From DASQZK01 sp963732905 (GTDB taxonomy: Bacteria > Bacteroidota > Bacteroidia > Bacteroidales > GCA-2748055), in NCBI GenBank assembly GCA_963732905.1, contig CAVTBM010000012.1, positions 310,001 to 374,000 of the forward strand: DNA of 64,000 nucleotides. Reading direction: 5' to 3'. Positions within the stretch are counted from its first letter, which is position 1. Every line of letters begins with the position of its first letter. A program made the translations under genes and the position numbers. The notes beneath the pieces were generated by a model that ran no database searches, was not told where the DNA came from, and saw nothing but the letters and a program-made list of their open reading frames with translations. Shown here piece after piece: positions 16,843-24,497 of this stretch.

Positions 16843-17451
16843 ATGGCGAGATACAGAGGACCAAGAACCAAGATTTCCAGAAAATTTGGTGAACCTATTT
16901 ACGGTGCTGATAAAAATTTTGAAAAGAAAAACTATCCTCCCGGACAGCACGGCATGAATAAACGGAGACGGAAGACGTCTGAATATGGGCTTCAGCTTAA
17001 AGAAAAGCAGAAGGCCAAATATATGTATGGCATCCTCGAGAAACAATTCAGAAATTTATTCGAACGGGCTTCAGCAAGTAAAGGTGTGACCGGTGAAGTT
17101 TTGCTTCAGCTCCTGGAATCACGTCTCGATAACGTTGTTTACCGTCTTGGCATCGCCCCCTCCAGGGCAGCTGCACGGCAGCTCGTTAGCCATCGTCACA
17201 TCATGGTAAATGACGAACTTGTCAGTATACCTTCTTTTACACTCCGACCAGGTGATGTCGTTGGCGTGAGAGAGAGATCCAAGTCTTTGCTGACGATTAC
17301 CGATTCTCTGGCGTCACGCCGTAACACTTCAGCTGCATGGCTGGAATGGGACGGAAGTCAATTGACCGGCAAATTCCTTAACAGACCTGAAAGACAGGAA
17401 ATTCCTGAGAATATTAAGGAACAGCTGATCGTCGAACTGTATTCAAAATAA
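16843..17451 (+). CDS. rpsD: 30S ribosomal protein uS4
   Basis: 202 residues. uS4 initiates 30S assembly and is the autogenous repressor of the alpha operon in E. coli. MARYRGPRTKISRKFGE opens it, and an S4 RNA-binding domain with LESRLDNVVYRLG and ARQLVSHRHIMVNDE (about residues 90-130) follows. The N-terminal zinc-binding cysteines of the C+ form are absent. No pseudoknot repressor site was recognised before rpsM. Confidence 0.98.
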   Translation: MARYRGPRTKISRKFGEPIYGADKNFEKKNYPPGQHGMNKRRRKTSEYGLQLKEKQKAKYMYGILEKQFRNLFERASASKGVTGEVLLQLLESRLDNVVYRLGIAPSRAAARQLVSHRHIMVNDELVSIPSFTLRPGDVVGVRERSKSLLTITDSLASRRNTSAAWLEWDGSQLTGKFLNRPERQEIPENIKEQLIVELYSK

Positions 17452-17471
17452 ATATAACTATACATTTTACT

Positions 17472-18464
17472 ATGGCAATTTTAGCTTTTCAAAAACCGGA
17501 TAAGGTTATAATGCTCGAAGCCGATGATCAATACGGTAAGTTCGAGTTTCGCCCGCTTGAACCCGGTTATGGCATCACCGTCGGAAATGCACTCAGGAGA
17601 ATACTTCTCTCGTCGCTCGAAGGATATGCCATAACAACCATCAAAATCGAAGGTGTTGAGCATGAATTTTCTACAATTACCGGTGTAATTGAAGACATGA
17701 CTCAGATAATTCTGAACCTTAAACAAATCCGTTTTAAGAAGCAGATTGAAGATATCAACGATGAGAAAGTAATGGTCACCATTACAGGACAGGATGTGGT
17801 CAAAGCCGGAGATCTTCAAAGATTTCTTAGTGGCTTCAAGGTGCTGAATCCTGAACATGTGATCTGCCGTATGGAACCTGATGTTAAACTTCAGATGGAA
17901 ATATCCGTCAATAAAGGAAGAGGATATGTTCCGGCTGATGAAAACAAACCCATGGATGCTGAATTCGGTCTGATCGCCATCGATTCAATATTCACTCCTG
18001 TGAAGAACGTGACTTATGCCATCGAAAACTACAGGGTGGAACAAAAAACCGACTACGAGAAACTCGTGATCGATATCAAAACGGACGGATCGATCCATCC
18101 GAAAGAAGCACTGAAAGAAGCTGCAAAAATCCTGATCTACCACTTCATGCTTTTCTCCGATGAAAAGATTACCATCGATTCAGACGAGAAATTCGCCAAC
18201 GAAGAATTTGATGAGGAAGTCCTTCACATGCGTCAGCTTCTGAAAACAAAACTTGTTGATCTTGACCTTTCCGTTCGTGCGCTGAATTGTCTGAAAGCTG
18301 CTGAAGTAGATACCCTCGGAGACCTCGTTAAGTTTAATAAAAATGATTTGCTTAAATTCAGAAACTTTGGAAAGAAATCACTGACCGAACTCGAAGAACT
18401 GCTTTCTTCGATGAGCCTGAATTTTGGAATGGATATAAGTAAGTATAAATTAGACAAGGAATAA
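17472..18464 (+). CDS. rpoA: RNA polymerase alpha subunit
   Basis: 330 residues, full length. The N-terminal dimerisation domain has LEPGYGITVGNALRRILLSSL (split: GYGITVGNALRR, ILLSSLEGYA) at about residues 31-57. The C-terminal domain has SVRALNCLKAAEVDTLGDLV and FRNFGKKSLTELEELL, with the conserved Arg that contacts the UP element. It is the scaffold for polymerase assembly and the target of many activators. Encoded 20 bases after rpsD and 6 before rplQ. Confidence 0.98.
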   Translation: MAILAFQKPDKVIMLEADDQYGKFEFRPLEPGYGITVGNALRRILLSSLEGYAITTIKIEGVEHEFSTITGVIEDMTQIILNLKQIRFKKQIEDINDEKVMVTITGQDVVKAGDLQRFLSGFKVLNPEHVICRMEPDVKLQMEISVNKGRGYVPADENKPMDAEFGLIAIDSIFTPVKNVTYAIENYRVEQKTDYEKLVIDIKTDGSIHPKEALKEAAKILIYHFMLFSDEKITIDSDEKFANEEFDEEVLHMRQLLKTKLVDLDLSVRALNCLKAAEVDTLGDLVKFNKNDLLKFRNFGKKSLTELEELLSSMSLNFGMDISKYKLDKE

Positions 18465-18470
18465 TTCAAA

Positions 18471-19154
18471 ATGAGACACAGGAAAAGCTTTAACCATTTA
18501 GGCAGGAAAACCGGCCACAGAAAAGCGATGCTGGCAAATATGGCCTCCTCTCTGATTAAGCATAAACGGATTACAACCACAACAGCAAAGGCCAAGGCAC
18601 TGAGAGTGTTTGTTGAGCCTCTGATCACCAAATCCAAGGATGATACCACCCATTCAAGACGCATTGTGTTCAGCTACCTTCAGGATAAAGATGCTGTTTC
18701 TGAACTCTTTCGTGAAGTGGCCGGCAAAGTTGCCGAAAGACCCGGAGGTTACACCAGGATCCTGAAACTTGGAAACCGTCTTGGCGACAGTGCAGAAATG
18801 GCTATCATCGAACTGGTCGATTTTAACGAAAATCTGCTGGGTGGCGATGATGCAGGAAAAGCTGGTGGACGCAAACGTCGCAGAGGCACAAAGAAAAAAT
18901 CGGAAACCGGTCACGCAGCTCCGGTATCCCCTTCAGATGGTATTGAAGAAGCCCAGGTTGTTGAGGAAAGCGCTACAGAAGTTGGGACAATTGATCAACC
19001 TGTTGCTGAAGAGGCTGAAGCACCTGTTGCTGAAGCTGCTCCGGAAACAGAAGTGACCGCTGAAGAGACTTCCGAAGATTTGACCGACCAGGCTCAGCAG
19101 GAAGAATCCAAAGAAGAAGAAAACAAGGAAGACGAAGAACAGAAGGAATCGTAA
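18471..19154 (+). CDS. rplQ: 50S ribosomal protein bL17 with long charged C-terminal extension
   Basis: 227 residues, far longer than the ~120-130 of the family. Residues 1-123 are a normal bL17 with MRHRKSFNHLGRKTGHRKAM. After that come a basic patch, GGRKRRRGTKKK (132-143), and an acidic Glu/Ala-rich tail (about 159-227) rich in EEA, EEES and KEEE runs. The tail is low complexity and likely disordered. bL17 sits at the tunnel exit, so the tail could reach nascent chains or membrane factors; that is inference. No frameshift or fusion junction is apparent. Last gene of the cluster. Confidence 0.95.
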   Translation: MRHRKSFNHLGRKTGHRKAMLANMASSLIKHKRITTTTAKAKALRVFVEPLITKSKDDTTHSRRIVFSYLQDKDAVSELFREVAGKVAERPGGYTRILKLGNRLGDSAEMAIIELVDFNENLLGGDDAGKAGGRKRRRGTKKKSETGHAAPVSPSDGIEEAQVVEESATEVGTIDQPVAEEAEAPVAEAAPETEVTAEETSEDLTDQAQQEESKEEENKEDEEQKES

Positions 19155-19184
19155 GATTACTCTGACAGACATAATCATACTACT

Positions 19185-19225
19185 AAAAAAGGGTAAAGCT
19201 GTTTCTCTGTCTTTATCCTTTTTTT
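19185..19225 (+). terminator. Rho-independent terminator after rplQ
   Basis: A 14-base-pair stem (19185-19198 with 19211-19224, one G-T wobble), a 12-base loop and a run of Ts on the 3' side. It lies 30 bases after the rplQ stop and ends the ribosomal super-operon. Confidence 0.85.
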
Positions 19226-19262
19226 ATGGAATATTTCTTATCATACTTAAAAAAATTCAATT

Positions 19263-20555
19263 ATGGGACAAATTGTTGATGTTCATGCACGCGAAATCCT
19301 CGATTCACGCGGGAATCCTACAGTAGAAGTGGAAGTTACCCTGGCCAGTGGCTTTATCGGCCGTGCTGCCGTTCCTTCCGGAGCCTCTACAGGTGAAAAT
19401 GAAGCGCTTGAATTGCGCGATGGTGACAAAGGACGTTTCAATGGCAAGGGTGTTCTTAAGGCAGTTGAAAATGTGAATACCATCATTGCGAATGAAGTGA
19501 TCGGGATGAATGCCCTCGACCAGGTAGGCATTGATCAGAAAATGCTTGCACTTGATGGTACAAAAACAAAGAGTAAACTCGGGGCAAATGCAATCCTTGG
19601 CGTATCAATGGCCACAGCCAAAGCAGCATCTATGTATCACGATATGCCGCTCTATCGCTACATTGGCGGTGCTAATGCCAAAATATTGCCGGTTCCCATG
19701 ATGAACATCATCAACGGTGGCTCCCATTCCGATGCCCCGATTGCTTTCCAGGAATTCATGATCCGCCCTGTAGGTGCAAAAACCTTTCGTGAAGGTCTCA
19801 GAATGGGCGCCGAAATTTTCCACGCCCTTAAAAAAGTGCTTAAAGACCGCGGCCTTACCACATCTGTGGGTGACGAAGGCGGATTTGCACCTGAACTTAA
19901 AGGTACCGAAGATGCTCTCGAAAGTATCCTGAAAGCCATTGAATCGGCCGGCTATAAACCCGGCAGGAAATCAGCCGGCGGACAGGTGTCCATTGCTCTT
20001 GATTGTGCAGCCTCTGAATTCTACAAAAATGGTAAATATGATTATACCATCTTTGAAGGGGATAAGGGAGCCGTAAGATCTTCAGCAGAACAGGCCGGAT
20101 ATATTGCTGAATTGATTCATAAATACCCCATCGATTCCGTTGAAGACGGTATGGCTGAAAATGACTGGGACGGATGGAAAATCCTTACCGATAAGCTGGG
20201 CGACCAGTGCCAGCTCGTTGGAGATGATGTCTTTGTCACCAATGTGGAATTTCTGAAAAAGGGAATTGACCTTGGCTGCTCTAACTCAATCCTGATCAAA
20301 CTAAACCAGATCGGCACTGTCACCGAAACTCTCGATTGTGTTGAAATGGCTCACCGGGCAGGTTTTACTACTGTCATATCCCACCGTTCAGGTGAGACTG
20401 AAGATTCAATCATCGCGGATTTTGCAGTGGCCACCAATTCAGGCCAGATTAAAACCGGTTCACTCAGCCGCTCCGATCGTATGGCAAAGTATAACCAGCT
20501 TCTTCGTATTGAGGAAGAACTTGGCGACCGGTCCGCTTACGGATATGACAAATAA
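19263..20555 (+). CDS. eno: Enolase
   Basis: 430 residues, standard length. Enolase converts 2-phosphoglycerate to phosphoenolpyruvate in glycolysis. N-terminal VHAREILDSRGNPTVEVEV (about residues 6-24), GANAILGVSMA, the metal-binding Asp in SIALDCAASEF and SVEDGMAENDW, the catalytic Lys in ILIKLNQIGT, and the SHRSGETEDSIIADFAV signature (about 369-385) are all intact. It starts after the terminator of the ribosomal operon and is ended by its own terminator, so it is monocistronic. No convincing promoter was found in the short upstream gap. Confidence 0.98.
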   Translation: MGQIVDVHAREILDSRGNPTVEVEVTLASGFIGRAAVPSGASTGENEALELRDGDKGRFNGKGVLKAVENVNTIIANEVIGMNALDQVGIDQKMLALDGTKTKSKLGANAILGVSMATAKAASMYHDMPLYRYIGGANAKILPVPMMNIINGGSHSDAPIAFQEFMIRPVGAKTFREGLRMGAEIFHALKKVLKDRGLTTSVGDEGGFAPELKGTEDALESILKAIESAGYKPGRKSAGGQVSIALDCAASEFYKNGKYDYTIFEGDKGAVRSSAEQAGYIAELIHKYPIDSVEDGMAENDWDGWKILTDKLGDQCQLVGDDVFVTNVEFLKKGIDLGCSNSILIKLNQIGTVTETLDCVEMAHRAGFTTVISHRSGETEDSIIADFAVATNSGQIKTGSLSRSDRMAKYNQLLRIEEELGDRSAYGYDK

Positions 20556-20576
20556 GTATGCCGCCAACCTTTTTTG

Positions 20577-20611
20577 AAACCGCTTCAAATATTTTTGAGG
20601 CGGTTTTTTTT
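20577..20611 (+). terminator. Rho-independent terminator after eno
   Basis: Stem of 13 pairs (20577-20589 with 20594-20606, one wobble), a 4-base loop and eight Ts (20604-20611). Located 22 bases after the enolase stop. Confidence 0.9.
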
Positions 20612-21067
20612 ACCCTGTTCCCTTAAAAAATTTCTGTAATGGAAGGGCCTCCGTCTGCAGGTAAGGGGGATAATTTCATCAACTGTAACCGGACAGGCCC
20701 CGGTGATTTTTTGCGTTCCGCGTTCTCACTAAGGATCAGTGTCCTAAAACAGGTTCCCCGGGATCTCTGAAGACGGCTCCGGCAGGAATCATATCATTAT
20801 GCACCCACCCGGTCAGGTTCACCCGGGGTTAACCCCCTTCAGCCCTCGGGAAATTTCATCAGGCTTGATTTATTCTTCGAAGCCGGTAATATTTTGGATC
20901 GTTTAAAACCCAATGACAACGGGACAAACAAACACTTATTCAATTTTGTTTTATCTTATTGGGAAGATCAAATCAACAAATCTGTATCTGTATATATAAA
21001 AAATTATTATTTTTATCGTTTGATGACCATACGATTTATTAAATAACCCCAAAAATACTGATAATTT
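20612..21067. other. Long intergenic region between eno and citrate synthase; possible structured RNA
   Basis: 456 bases with no supported gene. The first half (about 20640-20860) is GC-rich for this genome and carries inverted repeats: CCCCGGG at 20756-20762 with CCCGGGG at 20822-20828, and the hairpin GGGGTTAACCCC at 20825-20836, plus AGGATC/GTCCT at 20732-20745. It suggests a structured RNA, but I could not match it to SRP RNA, tmRNA, RNase P RNA or a TPP riboswitch. The second half is AT-rich and likely holds the citrate synthase promoter; the best -7-like match, at 21014-21022, has one extra base. Confidence 0.4.
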
Positions 21068-22387
21068 ATGTCCAACCTAAAAGATAAACTCTACGAGAAG
21101 ATCCAGTCCTGGCGACCGAGGATAGAGAAACTTATCAAGGAATACGGCGATACGGTGGTTGATCAGGTTACGATTTCCCAGGTAATTGGAGGAATGAGGG
21201 GGCTGAAGAGCCTGGTGACCGATATTTCCTACCTTGATCCGAACGAGGGAATCCGTTACCGGGGATACACCCTGCCGGAGGTATTTGAGAAACTGCCGAA
21301 ACCGAAGGGCGGCGAAATGCCCTATGTTGAAGGTTTGTTTTATCTTTTGCTGACCGGTGATATGCCTGATGATAAAGACGTTGCAGAAGTAGCGGATGAA
21401 ATTAACAAAAGAAGGATCCTTCCGAGGTATGTCTATGAGGTTATTGATGCTTTTCCCTGTTGCAGTCATCCAATGGCGATTTTCTCCACAGCCATTCTAA
21501 CTATGAACAGGGAGTCATTCTTCACTAAAAAATATCATGCAGGGCTCAATAAACTGGATTACTGGGACCCCACGTATGAAGATTCGCTGAACCTGCTGGC
21601 AAAACTACCTGAGATCGGGGCATATATTTACAGGAAACTGTACCGTGAAGGAAATCGGATACAATCCAATCCTCACCTCGATCTGGGCGGTAATTTCGCA
21701 CACATGATGGGCATTGGCAAACCCTATGACGATGTCACAAGGATGAACTTCATTATTCACGCCGATCATGAAAGTGGAAACGTCAGTGCACACACCGGAC
21801 ATCTCGTAGCCAGCAGCCTGTCAGACATTTACCTGTCCATTTCTGCTATGATCAATGGTCTCGCCGGTCCTTTGCATGGACTGGCCAACCAGGAAGTTCT
21901 CAGGTGGATCCAGGATCTGAGTGATAAAATGGGAGGGAATATACCCACAGAGGAAGAGATGCAGCAGTTCGTATGGGACACCCTAAATTCAGGGCAGGTC
22001 ATTCCGGGTTACGGCCATGCTGTTCTGAGAAAGACCGATCCGAGGTATTCCCTGCAGCGTGATTTCTGCCTGAAACACTTGCCTGACGATCCGTTGTTTA
22101 AATATACGGATATATTATACAAGGTCGTTCCTCCTATCCTCAGGGAGCAGGGAAAGGCGAAAAACCCCTGGCCTAATGTCGATGCACAGTCCGGCATCAT
22201 CCAATGGCACTACGGTATTACCGAATATGATTTTTATACCGTTTTATTTGGTATTGGCCGTGCGATTGGTATTTGCGCCAACATAATCTGGGACAGGGCC
22301 CTGGGTTATCCCCTGGAAAGGCCCAAATCCATCAGCACAACCATGCTGGAGAATATTGCGATGGGCATTAAAAATGATGACGACTGA
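21068..22387 (+). CDS. Citrate synthase, mitochondrial (eukaryotic) type
   Basis: 439 residues. It condenses oxaloacetate with acetyl-CoA, the entry step of the TCA cycle. The catalytic triad is visible with the spacing of the pig enzyme: His270 in AGPLHGLANQ, His317 in PGYGHAVLRKTDPRY and Asp372 in NPWPNVDAQSG. These motifs, the C-terminal LERPKSISTT and the overall length resemble mitochondrial Si-citrate synthases rather than the NADH-sensitive E. coli GltA, which has a different N-terminal domain. It has a long upstream spacer and a terminator after it, so it is a single-gene unit. Confidence 0.95.
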   Translation: MSNLKDKLYEKIQSWRPRIEKLIKEYGDTVVDQVTISQVIGGMRGLKSLVTDISYLDPNEGIRYRGYTLPEVFEKLPKPKGGEMPYVEGLFYLLLTGDMPDDKDVAEVADEINKRRILPRYVYEVIDAFPCCSHPMAIFSTAILTMNRESFFTKKYHAGLNKLDYWDPTYEDSLNLLAKLPEIGAYIYRKLYREGNRIQSNPHLDLGGNFAHMMGIGKPYDDVTRMNFIIHADHESGNVSAHTGHLVASSLSDIYLSISAMINGLAGPLHGLANQEVLRWIQDLSDKMGGNIPTEEEMQQFVWDTLNSGQVIPGYGHAVLRKTDPRYSLQRDFCLKHLPDDPLFKYTDILYKVVPPILREQGKAKNPWPNVDAQSGIIQWHYGITEYDFYTVLFGIGRAIGICANIIWDRALGYPLERPKSISTTMLENIAMGIKNDDD

Positions 22388-22420
22388 CCAGGATTATAAA
22401 AAAGTTGGGAACTGATATTC

Positions 22421-22455
22421 ATACCGGAGAAAAATGTTTTCGCCGGTATTTTTTT
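22421..22455 (+). terminator. Rho-independent terminator after citrate synthase
   Basis: ATACCGG (22421-22427) pairs with CCGGTAT (22443-22449), extended inwards by GAAAA/TTTTC around a 3-base loop, and followed by seven Ts. Lies 34 bases after the stop. Confidence 0.85.
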
Positions 22456-22518
22456 CCCTTCATATGGGGCACGTTATAAAATCACAGGGAGCTCCCGGCC
22501 ATTTTCGTATATTAATTT

Positions 22519-22526
22519 TAACTTCG
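22519..22526 (+). promoter_or_regulatory. Possible -7 element for the ubiD-family gene
   Basis: TAACTTCG, one base away from TAnnTTTG, 17 bases before the ATG at 22544. No clear -33 box. The same TTCG variant appears before two other genes of this window (29793 and 62146). Confidence 0.35.
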
Positions 22527-22543
22527 CTAATAAATTCTTGAAG

Positions 22544-24457
22544 ATGGCATACAGGAGTTTAACAGAATTTATAGAAAAGATAGAAGCAGCCGGAGAGCTG
22601 GTAAAGATTGATGTGTTCACTGATCCGGTCCTGGAAATGTCGGAAATAACCGACCGGGTTTCCAAATCAGCTGGGGGAGGGAAGGCATTGCTCTTTCAAA
22701 ATAACGGAACCTCCTTTCCTGTACTCATGAATGCTATGGGTTCATATCACAGGATGTGTATGGCCCTGGGAGTGGATCATCTGGATGATATCAGTCACAG
22801 GATCGATGATCTCCTCACACAGTTTTCCGGTACGGGAACCGGCTTTATGCAGAAACTTGCTATGCTGCCCAGACTTGGACGTCTGGCCTCCTTCATGCCT
22901 GAAACGATCACAAGGAAGGCACCGTGTCAGGAAGTCATTATCAGGAATCCTGACCTGGAAATCCTTCCCATTTTGAAGACATGGCCCTATGACGGCGGCC
23001 GGTTTATTACCCTGCCCGTTGTGCACACGGTACATCCGGAAACAGGGGACCGAAATGCAGGTATGTACCGGATGCAGGTGTTCGACAAGAAATCCACAGG
23101 CATGCACTGGCACCGCCACAAGACAGGAGCCGGTCATTATGAACTCTATAAAAAACTGGGCAGGAAAATGCCGGTCGCCGTAGCTCTGGGAGGTGACCCG
23201 GTATGCACCTATGCGGCTACAGCCCCTCTTCCGGATAATATCGATGAATACCTCTTTGCCGGTTTCCTTCGGGGCAAGGCCGTACGTCTGGTTCGTTGTA
23301 TAACCCAGGATATCGAGGTGCCTGCCGATGCTGATATCATTCTTGAGGGTTATGTTGATCCGCAGGAAGAACTTCGGCGTGAAGGCCCTTTCGGGGATCA
23401 TACAGGCTTCTACTCACTGGAAGATGATTACCCTGTCTTTCACCTTACCTGTATAACTCACAGGAAAAATGCCATATATCCGGCTACTGTGGTTGGGATA
23501 CCACCCCAGGAGGATGCCTGGATTGCCAGGGCCACCGAGCGTATTTTTATGCTTCCTGTCAGAAAAACCGTGGTGCCGGAAATGACGGATATGGAAATCC
23601 CCGATTTCGGAGTAGCTCACAACCTGACCATTGCAGGTATCTCCAAATCCTATCCGGGTCAGGCAAGGAAAGTTATGAACGCCTTATGGGGTGCCGGACA
23701 GATGATGTTCAACAAACTTCTGATCATTGCAGATGGGTCTTTAAATATTCACGATCTCCCTGCCCTCGCCCGGGAGCTTAGGAAAATTGATCCTCAGAGA
23801 GATATAATCTTTTCATCGGGACCTCTTGATGTTCTCGACCATTCAGCAGATGTTACCGGCTATGGATCAAAGGTCGGAATTGATCTTACAAATAAGCTAA
23901 AAGAGGAACTTTTAATCCGCTTTGACGTACATAATACGTATGAAACGGATGTTTACTCATGGGATGACCTGGAAGGGCTGCTGAAAGATGAGGCTTGTGT
24001 TCCCCCCGATCATGACATGAAGGGATATTGTTTTCTGAGTATCGTTAAAAAGGACAATTACTCATTCTCAAAACTTTGTGCCAGCCTGGCTGAATCTGGC
24101 AGGTTTGAGGAATATGATTTTTTCATATTAGCCGATTCGGAAGTCAATGCCGGAAAAACCAGAGAATTTTTGTGGTACATTTTAAATAATGTTGAACCGC
24201 AGAGGGATATTCGCCGGCTAAAGGATTCTTCAGACAGGATACGGTTATTTGTCGATGGTACAGCGAAGACGCTTAGACACGACGGATTTAAGCGTCCATG
24301 GCCAAACCCGATCGTGATGGACCCGTTGGTGACGAACAGGGTGGACAGCCGCTGGCCTGAATATAAACTGGGCCCATTACTGGACTCTCCGTCACGCCGG
24401 TATGGGAAGCTCTCCCGGGGTACCGGGGCGATAGCTTCAGAGAACAGTGTAAACTGA
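22544..24457 (+). CDS. UbiD-family prenylated-FMN decarboxylase
   Basis: 637 residues from the ATG at 22544; an in-frame TTG two codons earlier is less likely. UbiD enzymes decarboxylate aromatic or unsaturated acids using prenylated FMN. The cofactor region NAGMYRMQVFDKKSTGMHWHRH contains Arg176, and the conserved Glu pair lies in PQEELRREGPFGDHTG (Glu275 and Glu280), equivalent to the Arg-Glu-Glu catalytic set of the family. It is longer than the ~490-residue UbiD proper, like many Bacteroidetes members. Substrate unknown; a role in quinone synthesis is possible. No ubiX-like flavin prenyltransferase is seen in this window, so it must lie elsewhere. Confidence 0.88.
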   Translation: MAYRSLTEFIEKIEAAGELVKIDVFTDPVLEMSEITDRVSKSAGGGKALLFQNNGTSFPVLMNAMGSYHRMCMALGVDHLDDISHRIDDLLTQFSGTGTGFMQKLAMLPRLGRLASFMPETITRKAPCQEVIIRNPDLEILPILKTWPYDGGRFITLPVVHTVHPETGDRNAGMYRMQVFDKKSTGMHWHRHKTGAGHYELYKKLGRKMPVAVALGGDPVCTYAATAPLPDNIDEYLFAGFLRGKAVRLVRCITQDIEVPADADIILEGYVDPQEELRREGPFGDHTGFYSLEDDYPVFHLTCITHRKNAIYPATVVGIPPQEDAWIARATERIFMLPVRKTVVPEMTDMEIPDFGVAHNLTIAGISKSYPGQARKVMNALWGAGQMMFNKLLIIADGSLNIHDLPALARELRKIDPQRDIIFSSGPLDVLDHSADVTGYGSKVGIDLTNKLKEELLIRFDVHNTYETDVYSWDDLEGLLKDEACVPPDHDMKGYCFLSIVKKDNYSFSKLCASLAESGRFEEYDFFILADSEVNAGKTREFLWYILNNVEPQRDIRRLKDSSDRIRLFVDGTAKTLRHDGFKRPWPNPIVMDPLVTNRVDSRWPEYKLGPLLDSPSRRYGKLSRGTGAIASENSVN

Positions 24458-24497
24458 TCCAATGCCATCGGGTGCTAGGTACCCTCGAAATGATAAT

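Noticed and set aside
20640..20880. Match to SRP RNA or TPP riboswitch
   Set aside because: GGTCAGGTTC on the plus strand and GTGAACCTGACC on the minus strand recall SRP RNA and TPP riboswitch cores, but the conserved flanking motifs (GGAAG..AGC tetraloop region; CTGAGA with TAATGCCAGCG) are missing.
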